A stretch of DNA of 64,000 nucleotides from Diploptera punctata (lineage: Eukaryota > Arthropoda > Insecta > Blattodea > Blaberidae), in assembly GCA_030220185.1 (NCBI GenBank), contig JASPKZ010002336.1, positions 282,501 through 346,500 of the forward strand. The letters are read 5' to 3'. Position 1 is the stretch's first letter, and every line of letters begins with the position of its first letter. Shown piece by piece: positions 1 through 11,221 of this stretch. The position numbers and the translations under genes were made by a program. The notes beneath the pieces were generated by a model, which saw only the letters and a program-made list of their open reading frames with translations, did no database searches and had not been told where the DNA came from.

Positions 1-1187
1 AAGGGTAAGCTACAATCAGTCACGTAAAACGTACAAAAATTATTGTACACAATACGATAATTGATGGATCCAAATTTCCTCTAGGATTCTACGTTATCGG
101 TACATAACTAACAAAAAGTATTAACGACATTGTCTTGTAAAGTAATTACGTTAATTATATTAATTACGTTTTTATATTTTTAATAATGGCATTTAAATAA
201 TTCCTCATTATGCGGTTCTTCAATATGTATGTTATTAAGTGAGTGGAATTAAAAACAATTGTGCGGTTCTTATATGTTAGAAAATGTGTGTGTGGGAGTC
301 CTTGAACTTGAAAGGTTCTCGCATTAGTTTGGCCTTTGACATGCCATGTGTGTCGTATTATCGGGGATCCACATTGCGATGTTGCCACATTGTGCTAGCA
401 TTCACTTTGTGAAACAGAGTCATGCTTGTTAATTGCAAAAAAACAGTTTTAAGTCATAATTAAGGTTCTTGTATAAAAAAATTCAATTGGCGTGGTGTAT
501 ATGTGATTAAGTATGTATAACCTGTAGTGTAAAATAAAATTATTATTGGGTGTAGCGTTATTGGAAACCAACAGAATTAAAATACGTATGACAACAGTGT
601 ACTATGTGCGCCACGTGGAAACAATCAGTCATAAAGTAAGATTTCGCGGATTGTAAGAGGTTTCTTTCGATTGTTTAGTTTAAAAATAGAACATATGTCA
701 TCAATATATTTTGTAATCAGTTGCTTTGAAAGAATTAAAACAGAATTTTCCACATTGGAATAAAAAAAATAATAATTTGTATATTGTAATTTTTCGTTAA
801 TTTTTTTTTGTCTTTACAGTCGAGACGCGTGAAAGTTAATATTAGTGTTCTGGAACGAACAATGCAAATTCCATATCGGCATTTTTATTCATTTTAATGG
901 TTCAATCTATTAACAGCATCAGATAAATTTTAATCGTTAATATGGATGTAATAAAATTATACTCATATTAGGCATATTTAACTATAGAGAAGGCCCTTTG
1001 TTGTTAAGAAGTTAATATTTTCTTTATTTTGTGAAATTAAAAATGTTACGTGGTAACCAAGTTAAATAAATTACACTATCTATTTATTTAATATTTTTAC
1101 AACATATCAAAATATACATTTCCTATACATGATAAAAGGAGTGAAGTTCTTTATTCATCTCCGTATTATGGCTTTTTATATATTATT
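1..1187. other. AT-rich sequence, nothing recognised
   Basis: Short frames only, none with a recognisable domain or splice pattern. No TIR pair or tRNA-like box was seen. Confidence 0.5.
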
Positions 1188-1515
1188 CATCCATATTAAT
1201 TCTGCCCGAGGACAGGTCTTTCACTGCAATCATAGCATTATCATGCCGTGCTTACAGCTTTACTAGGGAACTGTAGATGTGGTAGCTTCCCATTGCTTAC
1301 CACACCGCTAAAGGATGATGATGATGTTAATGATGATGATGGCCATATGGTTTCGGGGACCGTTTGGGCCTTAAAGTTTTCTTGACATTTGTCTTACAGG
1401 TGAGGAAAAACCCCGATAAAAAACCTCACCCAGGAAAACTGTCCCGACCGGGGATCGAACCCAGGCCCCTCTGCGTGACAAGGCAGCACGCTATCTCGAG
1501 ACCATAGCGGTGGAC
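1188..1515 (-). mobile_element. SINE-1 copy (tRNA-derived)
   Basis: Minus-strand full-length copy. The head GTCCACCGCTATGG leads to an A-box-like and B-box-like region (complement of GGGGATCGAACCC), a middle with CCTCACCTGTAAGACAAATG, a short (ATC)n run and a tail ending in GGATG. The same 300-340 bp structure recurs about a dozen times in this window. Confidence 0.85.
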
Positions 1516-1599
1516 GTATCTATTATAATTTCATATTATTTTGTAATATTTGTATAATATTTGCAGCTCCAGAATATTACAGTCTAAATAAAATTCAGA

Positions 1600-2010
1600 T
1601 ATGTCAGTCAGTCACAGAATGTAGTCAGTCAGTCACACATCATATATTAGGTTATAACTCTGGTCTTAATTGTGATTTTGTTTCGTGTTTTTATTGAGAA
1701 TATAACTTGAAATGTGTCCTCCAAACGGTATTTTGGAAAATTGAATTAGGAATCACACTTCAGAGCATGATGCAGATGAACATGTTAAGCTGCATGATGA
1801 GTTGACATTTATGTCAGTCAGTCACACATACTTTGATAGATAATAAATAGCACTGTTTTTCTTCAAAAGTTGTATAATTAAGTACAGTCTTAACCACACA
1901 CTATTCCTCTATCATATCACGTAAATAACACCCCTAATTTCAATCAATTGTAATATTTATGCAACCATTTTGCTGCAAAAGTGTATTGTAAATGTCAGTC
2001 AGTCACATAT
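1600..2010. repeat. Dispersed TCAGTCAGTCACA motifs
   Basis: The 13-mer TCAGTCAGTCACA occurs at about 1603, 1625, 1814 and 1994. The last three are spaced roughly 180-190 bp apart, suggesting a decayed tandem repeat. The sequence between them is only weakly similar by eye. Confidence 0.5.
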
Positions 2011-2077
2011 GGAATTGCTCTATAATTATTTTTCATTTTACTTATTCAACTAATCATAAGAAGTACGTTAATTTTTG

Positions 2078-2410
2078 TCTTTCAGCTCATTTATGTCAAG
2101 AATATAGGGAAGAATAGATCCCCTGACAACGCCGGGTAAACAGCACGGGGTATCTAAAAATAATTAAGATATACATTTTTCCTCCTACTTATTTAACAAA
2201 ACATAAAACATATTAATTTTTGTATTTCAGCTGATTTATGTCAAGAAGATCGGTATAAGTAGATGACCGGGCAACACCGGGTAATCAGCACGGGGTATCT
2301 AAAAAATATAAATTTATAATTATTTTTCCTTTTACTTAATCAACTAAACATAAAAGCACATTAATTTTAATTTATTTAGGCGTAGTAGCGCACGCTGGGT
2401 ATTAGCTAGT
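2078..2410 (-). repeat. Element of the ACCCGG/AGCTAGT family
   Basis: Two diverged units of about 150 bp, each with GCTCATTTATGTCAAGAA-like sequence, then CCGGGTAATCAGCACGGGG, and ending in CGCACGCTGGGTATTAGCTAGT. Other members lie at 13570-14010, 23570-24980, 31818-32775 and 37845-39112. No coding capacity was seen, so it is a non-autonomous element of unknown class. Confidence 0.7.
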
Positions 2411-2412
2411 TA

Positions 2413-2852
2413 TATATAAACTCCAGTACATAACAACTGTAACTGAATGTAAACAAACAATTTTTTATAAACAATCTCTATTATACATTGAAAAAGAGGC
2501 GATTCATTTAAATCTAGTTGGGAATTTAATAGCTTATTGCTATTTTTCAATTTATATATCTCTACAATTTTTAAAATATCTTTTTTCCCCCCCCCTTTGT
2601 CACAAACATGTAAAACTTTAAAATTTGAATCAAAACAATGATGGTATTGGAGTATAGATGGTTAGCATACTTTGAAGTATCTAGATGCTCTCATATGTTC
2701 CTTTATACGAGAAATAAAAGGTCTGGCAGTTTGTCTCAACTAGATTTAAATGAATCTCCCCTTTTAAATTTATAAGAGATTGTTTATATAAAAAAAGTTT
2801 GTATACATTCAGATGCATAGTTACAGTTATGTACTGGAGTTTATATATAATA
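2413..2852. mobile_element. Foldback (long inverted repeat) element
   Basis: The left arm from about 2413 to 2520 (begins TATATAAACTCCAGTACATA) is repeated inverted at about 2736-2852. The two arms are roughly 110 bp, with a spacer of about 215 bp. No frame of note is present. The left end abuts the AGCTAGT end of the neighbouring repeat. Confidence 0.75.
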
Positions 2853-3149
2853 ACAAAATTGGCTGTTGTACACTTCAGGTCGCAAAAATTTTTCAATTTA
2901 ATATCTTATTCCACTGATGCACTAAACACTCTTAAACACGTTTAAAACATTTTGCAACACTTTTTAACACATTTTAAACATCTTCCAATGTTCCAACGAG
3001 TTTTTTTTTTCATATTTATATATTTGCGTAAAACACGGTCGTGCTACATTGCTTACTTCCTACTCTTTGTCTTTTTCCCTCCACTTCCTATGTTGTTCCA
3101 GCGTTGCCACCACCAACAACACAAAATACACCAGATGTTGGTATTTTTA

Positions 3150-3257
3150 TAAAACATACAAGTTATATTAAAAAAATTAGAACACATAGAACATATTAAC
3201 TAAAATAAAACTTATTAAATAACTTAGAACATATAGAACATATTAACTAAAATGAAA
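3150..3257. repeat. Short tandem duplication next to the Merlin gene
   Basis: AGAACATATTAACTAAAAT occurs twice, about 54 bp apart, inside related flanks. It lies just 3' of the transposase stop codon. Confidence 0.5.
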
Positions 3258-4190
3258 CTAAACTATACGGTAAACCACTCTAATATATTCAATGAGTTCT
3301 TGGAAAGGATCCGCATTACGATTTTTACAGTGGAAGTGCCATAAATATTCCGCGATATGTATGCCCATCACATCGCGTTTGATCCCTCCCCTAGATAGTC
3401 TGCGTCGTAGAATCCACCAAAAGGACTCTATGTTATTCGTGTGAGCATTTGTAAAAGGATCCACAAAATTTTGCGAATGGTTTACTGTTAAGTGGGCGGC
3501 AAAACCACCACCCAGTAACCCATTATAACCTCTCCAGCAATCTGTGTGAATAGTGCTATCAATATAAACATGCTTTGCTATCAAATTAAATAAGGTAGCA
3601 GCATCTCTATTATTGTTTGGGAAAATTTCCAATCGTACCTCTTTACTTTGGATATTGATCATGCCCATAATCCAGGTTCCTTCAACTACACGCCCTCGTT
3701 CAAATTTCCTCCTACCAATTTTGCACTCGTCTATTTGGACAATATGCCCTGGACCTCCAATTTTGCCACGATTTGCGTATTTATTCTCCATAGATAATAA
3801 ACACACTTCTCGATAGTAACTGAACCAATCAGCTACTGTGCGTGGAGATACGCTTCTGTTCCCGATAGTACACTGCATAATTGTCTGATTATACGTAAAT
3901 TTATGCGCAAATGAATGAACTAAGCAAATAACTTGGAAAGGATGCATTTTGCATTTCTCGAACCAAGTTCCTTTCGTGACCGACTGGAAGGATTCCGGGT
4001 GTCCTCTTCTACAATTGAATATTGGGTATAACTTGCTCCGCCTATTTACCGGATTGACGCGAGCATTGCATTCAGGGCACTCCATTCTTGTTCTTAAAAG
4101 CCCTTCATCGAACAGGAATTTAATACATTCTTTACTATCAAATAGATCTTGGGTTACGGCTAAATCTATCAGGCTGATGAATCTAGGCAT
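3258..4190 (-). CDS. Merlin/IS1016-type (ISXO2-like) transposase, intact frame
   Basis: A 310-residue protein without stops, starting ATG at 4190. An N-terminal zinc ribbon (C38-x2-C41, C60, H64) is followed by the ISXO2-like DDE domain: IDE (Asp154), HTDCWRGY (Asp217) and HTNNIESFWW (Glu255), with VNHSQNFVDP before the last acid. These are the hallmarks of Merlin-superfamily transposases, whose length is about 270-330 residues. It would bind the element ends and catalyse cut-and-paste transposition. All three catalytic acids are present, so it may be recent or selected. I could not find a convincing TIR pair or an 8-9 bp duplication around it. It could alternatively be a domesticated single-copy gene. 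Confidence 0.85.
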   Translation of the reverse strand: MPRFISLIDLAVTQDLFDSKECIKFLFDEGLLRTRMECPECNARVNPVNRRSKLYPIFNCRRGHPESFQSVTKGTWFEKCKMHPFQVICLVHSFAHKFTYNQTIMQCTIGNRSVSPRTVADWFSYYREVCLLSMENKYANRGKIGGPGHIVQIDECKIGRRKFERGRVVEGTWIMGMINIQSKEVRLEIFPNNNRDAATLFNLIAKHVYIDSTIHTDCWRGYNGLLGGGFAAHLTVNHSQNFVDPFTNAHTNNIESFWWILRRRLSRGGIKRDVMGIHIAEYLWHFHCKNRNADPFQELIEYIRVVYRIV

Positions 4191-4786
4191 TATTACATGA
4201 ATATCGTTTTATAACCAGGAACACACTTTACACTTCTAATTTACTCCGGCAACACACTTCACACTGCAAAGTTGATTCGTAAACTGGAATGGACAGGGAA
4301 GGTGATGGTGAACAGTTGTGGCTTCATCTGGGATTATTGTTAATGTTGGTCATACTGATTTCTCATACAGATACCGCCAACTGCTGGAGGTTGCATTTAT
4401 CTACCTGGGATAATTGGAGCACTAGCGCATGCGCACTGCGATTCTATAGAACTTAGAAAAATTTTCGTGTGACCCGAAGGATAGCATATCCACAAAATTA
4501 TTCATTTGTAATCATGTCTGAAGAAGGGACAAAGTACCGAAACAGCTATTACGAATTTATATTGTAATAAATATGACAATCATATAAAACTTTAATGTTT
4601 TCTATTTAATTAAGTAAAAATGGATTTTCATCAAGTAAACGCCAAATCAATTGATTACGAAAATAAATTAACGTTTATTGGGCAAAAGTAAACCTTTAAT
4701 TCTATTGTCGATGTCGCACTTTTTTTCTGAATTCGAAGCAATTTAAAGAACTTCCCTGAAATGAAAAGGAATAATATACACATGTA

Positions 4787-5696
4787 CGAGGGTGAATCAA
4801 ATATAAACCGGAATTATTGTTTACAATTTTATTGAATTAACAAAAAAATACAAAACCACCACCTCATTTTTCTACATGGTCTCCTGCATTTCCAACACAC
4901 TTTTGCCATCGAGTTGGCAACTTTTTGATGCTGTCCTTGAAGAATGAGGGATGACGTGTAGTCAGCCAGTTGCGCACGAACTCCTCTACCGCTGCATTGT
5001 CACCAAACCGCCTTCCTCCCAGGTCTTGTTTCAGTGGCCCAAACAAATGGTAGTCACAGGGTAACAAATCTGGACTGTAAGGAGGATGTTCCAGAGGTGT
5101 CCAATGCGTTTTCGTCAGTTTTTCTTGTGTCAGCCGAGCAGTGTGTGGCCTTGCATTGTCATGCAGCACAATCACATTTCAGATCGGTTTCCGGCGGCGC
5201 TTGTTGTGATATGCTGCTTTCCTAAGCTTATTCCAACGTGTGAAGCAATTTCAGAAATTGGTACGCGCCGATCCTCCTCAATAAGGTCCCGTACAGCACG
5301 AATGTTGTCTGCAGTGATGCTTGTTCGTTGCCATCTTTGGTGGGGCTCATTTTCCACTTAATCCCGGCCCGCTACATTGTTTTGCGCCAATCATACACCT
5401 GCGTCTTCGAAAGGGTTGCTTCCCCTAACTGCTCATTGAGCCTTCTCAAAATTAAATTTCAGAAGGTTTATTTTAGTGCCTTCTTTCGCCAAAAAATGAT
5501 AATGCGTTGCGCAACAGACGTGTGTACCTCTTGCTCGCTCATGGCATAATGAAGCAAGCGGCCGCTCTTTGGAGTGCGACACATCAAGATCCCTACTCCA
5601 GACACCCCCACCAACTTCCCCTCCAAACCGCAACCTTTGCAGTTCGCTACCAGATCCTCCAGATACAAATTCCGGTTTATATTTGATCCACCCTCG
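4787..5696 (-). mobile_element. Internally deleted mariner element with both TIRs
   Basis: The ends CGAGGGTGAATCAAATATAA... and its inverse are about 29-bp terminal inverted repeats with one mismatch. Each is flanked by a TA (4785-4786 and 5697-5698), the mariner target site. The element is 910 bp, against about 1.3 kb for a complete mariner, so it has lost internal sequence. Confidence 0.9.
4864..5549 (-). pseudogene. Mariner transposase pseudogene
   Basis: On the minus strand an N-terminal piece starts near 5540 (MSEQEVHTSVAQ). It is followed in another frame by a helix-turn-helix stretch (DLIEEDRRVPISEIASHVGIS), then, after a deletion at about 5170, by HDNARPHTA and HPPYSPDLLPCDYHLFGPLK. 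The last two are the second and third acid motifs of the mariner DDE/D domain. The first catalytic Asp and its surroundings are missing and there are frameshifts, so the protein cannot be active. Confidence 0.88.
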
Positions 5697-5698
5697 TA

Positions 5699-6570
5699 AA
5701 ATAAGTTATATACTGTACGTTTTAATTGAAATTTATACAGAATACACTAAACTTAAAAAAAACTTGAATAGATCGTAATGAATTACATTAGCTTAATGTA
5801 TTCATAATAGGACCTATAAGAGTTTAACAGTAAAAATTATATAATTTCTCTCTTTGCTTCTGTCACATATATTTTTAATTGCCATCTGGTAAACCTACAA
5901 CTTTTTTCTCAGTACCAATAAAAATGAAAAGTGGTTCAAAATAAATATTTAAAATAAATACAAAATAGGAATAATAGTGCCGCAAAATAAGGATTTTAAC
6001 TGACTTTAAAGTCGGCACATCAAAGTTATGTTTGCGGGAAAATAAAGTAAAATTTCTGCATAAAAAAACTATTTTTAGCTAAAAACTGCGTGACTAGATT
6101 CCTTTCCACGTTATGAAAGTTGATTTTTTAAAATCAATGTATTTCTCTCCGGTATATATGAATATATACATTTATTATTTTTTTGCAATAAAATAATATA
6201 TATGTAGGCTTGCTAAAGTATTACCCAATCATATCTTGAGTCACGATTGCGTAGTTCCATGTAAATTTTCCAAGTACCCTTTAGCTTATCTCATGTGTTT
6301 TATTTTGACATGATGACAAGCAAGAAACTCAGGATTTTTTGACTCCTGTTTCTAAGGCAATGTTTTAATTTACAGGGAATTCTCTCTATGTACTTTATCT
6401 CGTACTTTATCTGCACGGCGTGTTGTGACCATCGCTTTAATTCCTTTTGACAAGGAGAATAAATTCCCATACATAAAATCTCCACGACATAGAAAACAAT
6501 GTATGTCATTACAGCACTATTATTGAAGCTCACATTCTCATAACCTTAATACAAGATTAAGAATGAAAAA
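5699..6570. other. AT-rich sequence, nothing recognised
   Basis: Homopolymer and AT-rich tracts. No conserved frame, splice structure or terminal repeats were identified. Confidence 0.45.
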
Positions 6571-6574
6571 AAAT

Positions 6575-6800
6575 TCAAATTGTGGCTAATATTCTCGCAT
6601 CTGATTTCTAGGATCGCGGGTTCAAACCCGGGCCTGGTAAATGGATATTTAAGTGCATAAAAATCATGCAAATGACTTCCTTCAAAAGGGAAGTAAAGCC
6701 ATGATTTCCGTGTCGTTATGTAAAAAAAAGTCAAGCCTGAAATAAGAAGTATCTGAATAAAATCAGTTTACTTTTCACGCTCATATTTGAATTGTGACGC
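6575..6800 (+). mobile_element. tRNA-derived SINE (family 5)
   Basis: The B-box-like GGGTTCAAACCCGGGCC is followed by AAAAGGGAAGTAAAGCC, CAAGCCTGAAATAAGAAGT and CGCTAATG. The same order occurs at 47110-47310, which defines the family. The 5' head is worn. Confidence 0.65.
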
Positions 6801-7201
6801 TAATGGGTCACAAAATTGAGAAAATTAAAAATTCAATCGAATTTTTTAAAGGGGCATAACTCGCTATTTAGTCGATTTTTATGCGAATTTCGGAAACTGT
6901 AAACATAGGCATACCGATAACTTTTAAATGGGTATTTGTCATGCCTCAGATTAAGTAAGGGCTTGAGGGTCAAATATGCCATTTGTTTTAAACGGGCGTA
7001 TCTCATTGACTTTCGCCCTTTTAAAAATCAGCATGTTAACAGCTATTCTAATGTACTGCTCATTTCTTCTCTGTGGTATAGGATTTGTTTTGAACGCTGT
7101 TCGAATCACAGAAAATGAAATTATTTGCACCAAGAGTGATGTTGATAGTGTGTAGAGTGGTGGTGATGATTATCAGGCCAAATTACGTAAGAGAAAACGG
7201 G

Positions 7202-8960
7202 GGGGGGGGTAATTTTCATCGTATAAAGAAAGCAATAAAAGCAGCCCATATTAGAGAAATGGGTTATGTTAACCATAGAGGCAAAACTATTCAGGCTAAA
7301 ATCTCTGGATTTTCTTGCAGGTAAGTACCTTTCTTTCGTTAACTCTTCCATTCAATCTTATAGATGTTTCATTTATATATTAATTTTTGAGTATGTTTAC
7401 TGTAGTAGTAAAATTATATTTAGGCCTACATATGTTTCTTTTCCAGGTGTACAAGGAAATACTTGGAAAATTTGGGAGAAATAAACTGTTTGGATGCACT
7501 TCCAAAATTTTACAACTTTCCTAGCATAATTACTCAAGACTTGTTTCTGCGTGGCTTGGTTGATGTAGGTGAAGTTAAGCAGAGACTACCAGAAGATAAA
7601 AATAACCCCGAATTAATGATACGTGCTAGTTTTGTTTATCACATAATTGTGGGAAGAAAGTATGCAAGAAAATATGTATATAAATTATTTATATGAGTGA
7701 GAAGAATTAGAGATTTGGTAATGGCTGGAAATGTTCCAGAAAAATAAAAGAGATTGAAGCATAAGTAAATGTCTTGCACCTGAAATTTACGATGCTATCC
7801 ATGATCATACAAGATTTTTCCCATTATATGAATTTCATGATTGTAGCGAAAAAGGTATTTCTTGGCTCCTCATCTATCAATAAAGTCAATTATTAAGTAT
7901 CCAGAATGAGTTCACAAAGAATTTTGGCCCAAATTTGGTAGGCCTAATGTTGATACCTGCTGTACTTGAGAGGAATTTAACATCAAAATTAAATCACCAC
8001 ATCTTAACGAGGTCGCTAAATGAGCAGCTTTAACTTAGCTATTACTACATAAATGAAGGAGTAGTAAATTTTATGCTGATTGAAGCATGAATCATCTGAA
8101 GAGGAGAAGAAAGATAGACATATTTTGCCTAAACAATACACTATGTGCAGAATATACTTAACAAAGTTTCAGTTCACGGACTATTTTATTTAAGACAGCT
8201 GTCAGTATATTCTGCATCTACGACATTAAAGGAAATAATACCATCTTGCAATGTTTTCCATGAGGGTCAAGGTACAAAATCCCCAGATAAAGTTTGCTCA
8301 TTTTTATCATATTTTATAAAACAGGTTCTTCAAGATAAGAGAGATATCTGCATATATATTTTTTTTAACTGCTCAGGGTAGAATAAAAATCTGATGCTTT
8401 CTCGCTATTTTCTTTCACTGACAAATACAGGTTGATTTAAGACAATTCAACTTTTTTTTCTGTGAGAAGTCACCGTTTTTTAGCCTGCGACCGTGATTTT
8501 GAATCATCACCAAAAGGCTCCAAAAATATGATAGAATCTGTTCAGTCCATGAACTTACTGGTCATATTATACAGAATGGTGTACCAGGAAAGTTTATGAA
8601 ATAAATGGCAGCCAGAAATACATTGGATTAAAAAAAACTGATGGATATTTCACTACAAAAGGCCTGCTATCTCTGAAAAGGCAAAACGCAAACCCAGAAA
8701 CAATAGAGTTAACGTCTCAATCAGTAGTCTTTACTACTTTGTTTACTCCCGTGAAAGAAAAAAAATGTTACTTGGAGGTATATCCTACAGTAAATGGTAT
8801 CATCAAGCATACTATCTTCATGGTCTCAGTTCAAGGAAACCACTGACACCGTCATTATCATACTCAATCGGAAAGGTTTTCATTAAAATAAAAAACAAAA
8901 GATTTGATTAAAATCCAGACTTGCGTTTCTTACAATCTCATGGACTTCTATAAAGAAATA
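7202..8960 (+). pseudogene. Pseudogene of an 'NCSG(Q)NKN' transposon-associated family (DUF7869-like, tentative)
   Basis: The first part encodes REMGYVNHRGKTIQAK and ends SC at 7320. A GT-AG intron (7321-7446) then joins in frame to RCTRKYLENLGE and a helical segment to about 7696. After frameshifts, 8160-8560 encodes VHGLFYLRQLSVYS, NVFHEGQGTKSPDKVCSF, NCSG, a stop, NKN, then SLTNTG and ACDRDF. This order matches a large uncharacterised protein family that is multicopy in arthropods and cnidarians; I believe it is the DUF7869 family, from memory. Several stops and frameshifts rule out a working gene. The retained intron argues against a processed copy. Confidence 0.65.
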
Positions 8961-9397
8961 TTTCCTTGGCCAACCAAACATGGAAATGACACAGAATAAT
9001 AACACTGAAAAAGAGTAGTTTGAATAAAAATATTATTATTAATGATATTATTTTCTTACTTTATAGTAAATAGTAGCAATTTTTTTAAATAAATGGAATT
9101 TTCTGATCGTTGAAAATGAATGATATATGGTCATGTGAATGAGAAACACACGAATAAGAAACCAATCTCGGAACATAAAAACTTCTATACTAATATTGTT
9201 TTATAAATATATGAGCCTTGTATGTAAAGCGAAAGAAGAGATAACAGACAATAAAATAAAGGCCAATTTGCCAAGTCGAGGTCGCATTTCATAATATGAT
9301 AACGTTGTCCTCGCATAGAAATTAAGGCACGACAGGATGTGTTGAGGAGTAATAATTGACCTACGAATACAGCTCGTAGTTAAAGGTAGTACTGTAG
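8961..9397. other. Intergenic AT-rich sequence
   Basis: Nothing recognised apart from the hAT-like end that follows it. Confidence 0.4.
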
Positions 9398-9433
9398 TGA
9401 AGTGATTCCCAAAGTGTGATCCGCGGATCACCC
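9398..9433. repeat. hAT-like terminal remnant
   Basis: GTGATTCCCAAAGTGTGATC followed by CGCGGATC resembles the terminal repeat of animal hAT transposons (consensus like AGTGGTTCCCAAACTGTGG). No partner end was found nearby. Confidence 0.35.
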
Positions 9434-9436
9434 GGC

Positions 9437-10410
9437 TCCAAATTGCTGCTGTTTCATCTTTTCTTTGGTATTCCCAAACTTCTTCCCCGTAGTGAATAGT
9501 TGTATGCTAATTTTGGTATTCTATTCTCAGTCATCCTTGCTAAGTGTTCTTTCCGGTTTGTTTTGTATTTCACTGTTGTTGTGTTTAATTGTTCTACTTT
9601 TAGTCGTTGTCTTATTTCTGTGTTGTGTTTTTTGTCTGTTCTTTCATATCCTGCTATTGGTCTGAGGAATTTCATTTCAGCAGCTTGTATTCTGACATTG
9701 TTGTGTTGTCATTATCCATGTTTCGGATCCATAAGTAATAATAGGAACTGCCATTATATTGTATAATTTCATTACAAAGTCTTTCCTGGCTTAATTTTTC
9801 AAAGTTCTTTTAGTGTTCCTGTTATACAATTAAACATATTAATTTGTTATTTACATCTGTTTCCGTTGTGTATGATATTTCGCAATCTAGGGAAGTTATA
9901 TCTTACCACTTGTTCTATTGGTTTATTTTCTAATATTATCTTTGTCCGAACTGGATAAGAGCTCTTGAAAACCATTGTTTTTTATTTTTCTTATGATATT
10001 TCCATATTGTATTGTTTTGATATTTCATTTAGTTTATATAGCATTCTTTGTAATTCGTCTTCTGTTTTTGCTATTAAAATCTGGTCATCTGCAAAGGGTA
10101 CTGCTTCGATTACTATATTCGTAAGTTAATACCCCCAGTCACTTGTTTCCATGATCTTATCATGTCGTCAAAATATATGTTAAAAAGAGTGGTTGATAGT
10201 GGACAACCTTGTCTAACTCCTCCTGTTATATGTATTGGTTCCCTTGATTCATTTTTATTTTTGTTTTCTCATACATTTTCTTAATTACTTCTATAAAGTG
10301 TAGTGGAATTCCATTTTCACTTAATATGTTCCATAATTTTGGTCTAGACACTTTATCAAAAGCCTTCATACTCGTATAATCTATAAAGAGGATGTGCGTT
10401 TCTAAGGGAC
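9437..10410 (-). pseudogene. LINE reverse-transcriptase fragment
   Basis: Read on the minus strand from 10410: KAFDKVSRPKLWNILSENGI, then FADDQILIAKTEDELQ with the catalytic YADD-type box (near 10100), and further on KFLRPIAGYERTDKK and HLARMTENRIPK, the region after the RT. Stops and frameshifts are spread through it. It is a 5'-truncated non-LTR retrotransposon. Confidence 0.8.
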
Positions 10411-10539
10411 ATACTGTATGTTAAAATTAACGTTAATCGAGATTGGCTTAATAAAATCTCGATGTATGTCTACCTAATAGTGATTAATATATTCTCAGTA
10501 ATGACAAAGAGTTTAATTTATTAAATTAATATTTATTTT

Positions 10540-10875
10540 GGCGGCCCCGTGGCGCAAGCGGTTAGACGCTCGCCTCTCACCGCTGGGGTCCCGATATCGA
10601 GTCTCGGACTCTCCATGTGGATTTCCTGGTGGACAAAACGGAGCTTGGGCAGGTTTTACTCGGGGGTTTCTCCCGTTTTCCCCTGCTAAAATCTCATTCC
10701 ACCATTTCTCCGTACTCATCTCATCCATTTTCGTATAATTTCATTCATCTGCCCCCGTGATGGTGCGTCAGGCGTGGTCGGCCGAAACCCTTGTCCTTCA
10801 CAGACCTGTTTATAGGGGCTTCATCTCATTTCATCCCCCGATACGATACCGAATTGAATACGAGTTGAGTGTATA
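10540..10875 (+). mobile_element. SINE-3 copy (tRNA-derived)
   Basis: The tRNA-like head GGCGCAAGCGGTTAGACGCT carries the A box, and a B-box-like ATCGAGTCTCGG follows. The body contains GGACAAAACGGAGCTTGGGC and ends ACGAGTTGAG before an AT-rich tail. A second copy lies inverted at 50928-51230. Confidence 0.8.
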
Positions 10876-11030
10876 TATATATATAATATTTATATACAAA
10901 AAAATAGATATATATATAATATATTTGTATATATTTATATTTGTATATATTTATATTTGTATATATTTATATTTGTATATATTTATATTTGTATATATTT
11001 ATATTTGTATATATTTATATTTTGTTGCAA
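10866..11030. repeat. AT-rich minisatellite, 16-bp unit
   Basis: About six perfect copies of TTTGTATATATTTATA follow an (AT)n run. The array sits exactly at the 3' end of a SINE-3 copy, so it probably grew from its tail. Confidence 0.85.
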
Positions 11031-11221
11031 TTATTTAGCATTACATAATCATTATACAATCAAGAAGGAATATCATGAGGAAGTTAATGTAATTGAAAAT
11101 AAACCTAATAGATTATACACACTCTGGCATCCTTAAGTTGCACATTACACTTATAGACTACTCCATTTCTCTTACATCAGAGTCGATACTACAATATTAA
11201 TTTATGACTGTAAGTTATGAG

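Noticed and set aside
3100..4390. TIR pair for the Merlin gene (TTCCAGCGTTG-like near 3098 and CTCCAGCAGTTGG inverted near 4375)
   Set aside because: The match is short and gapped and no flanking 8-9 bp duplication was seen.
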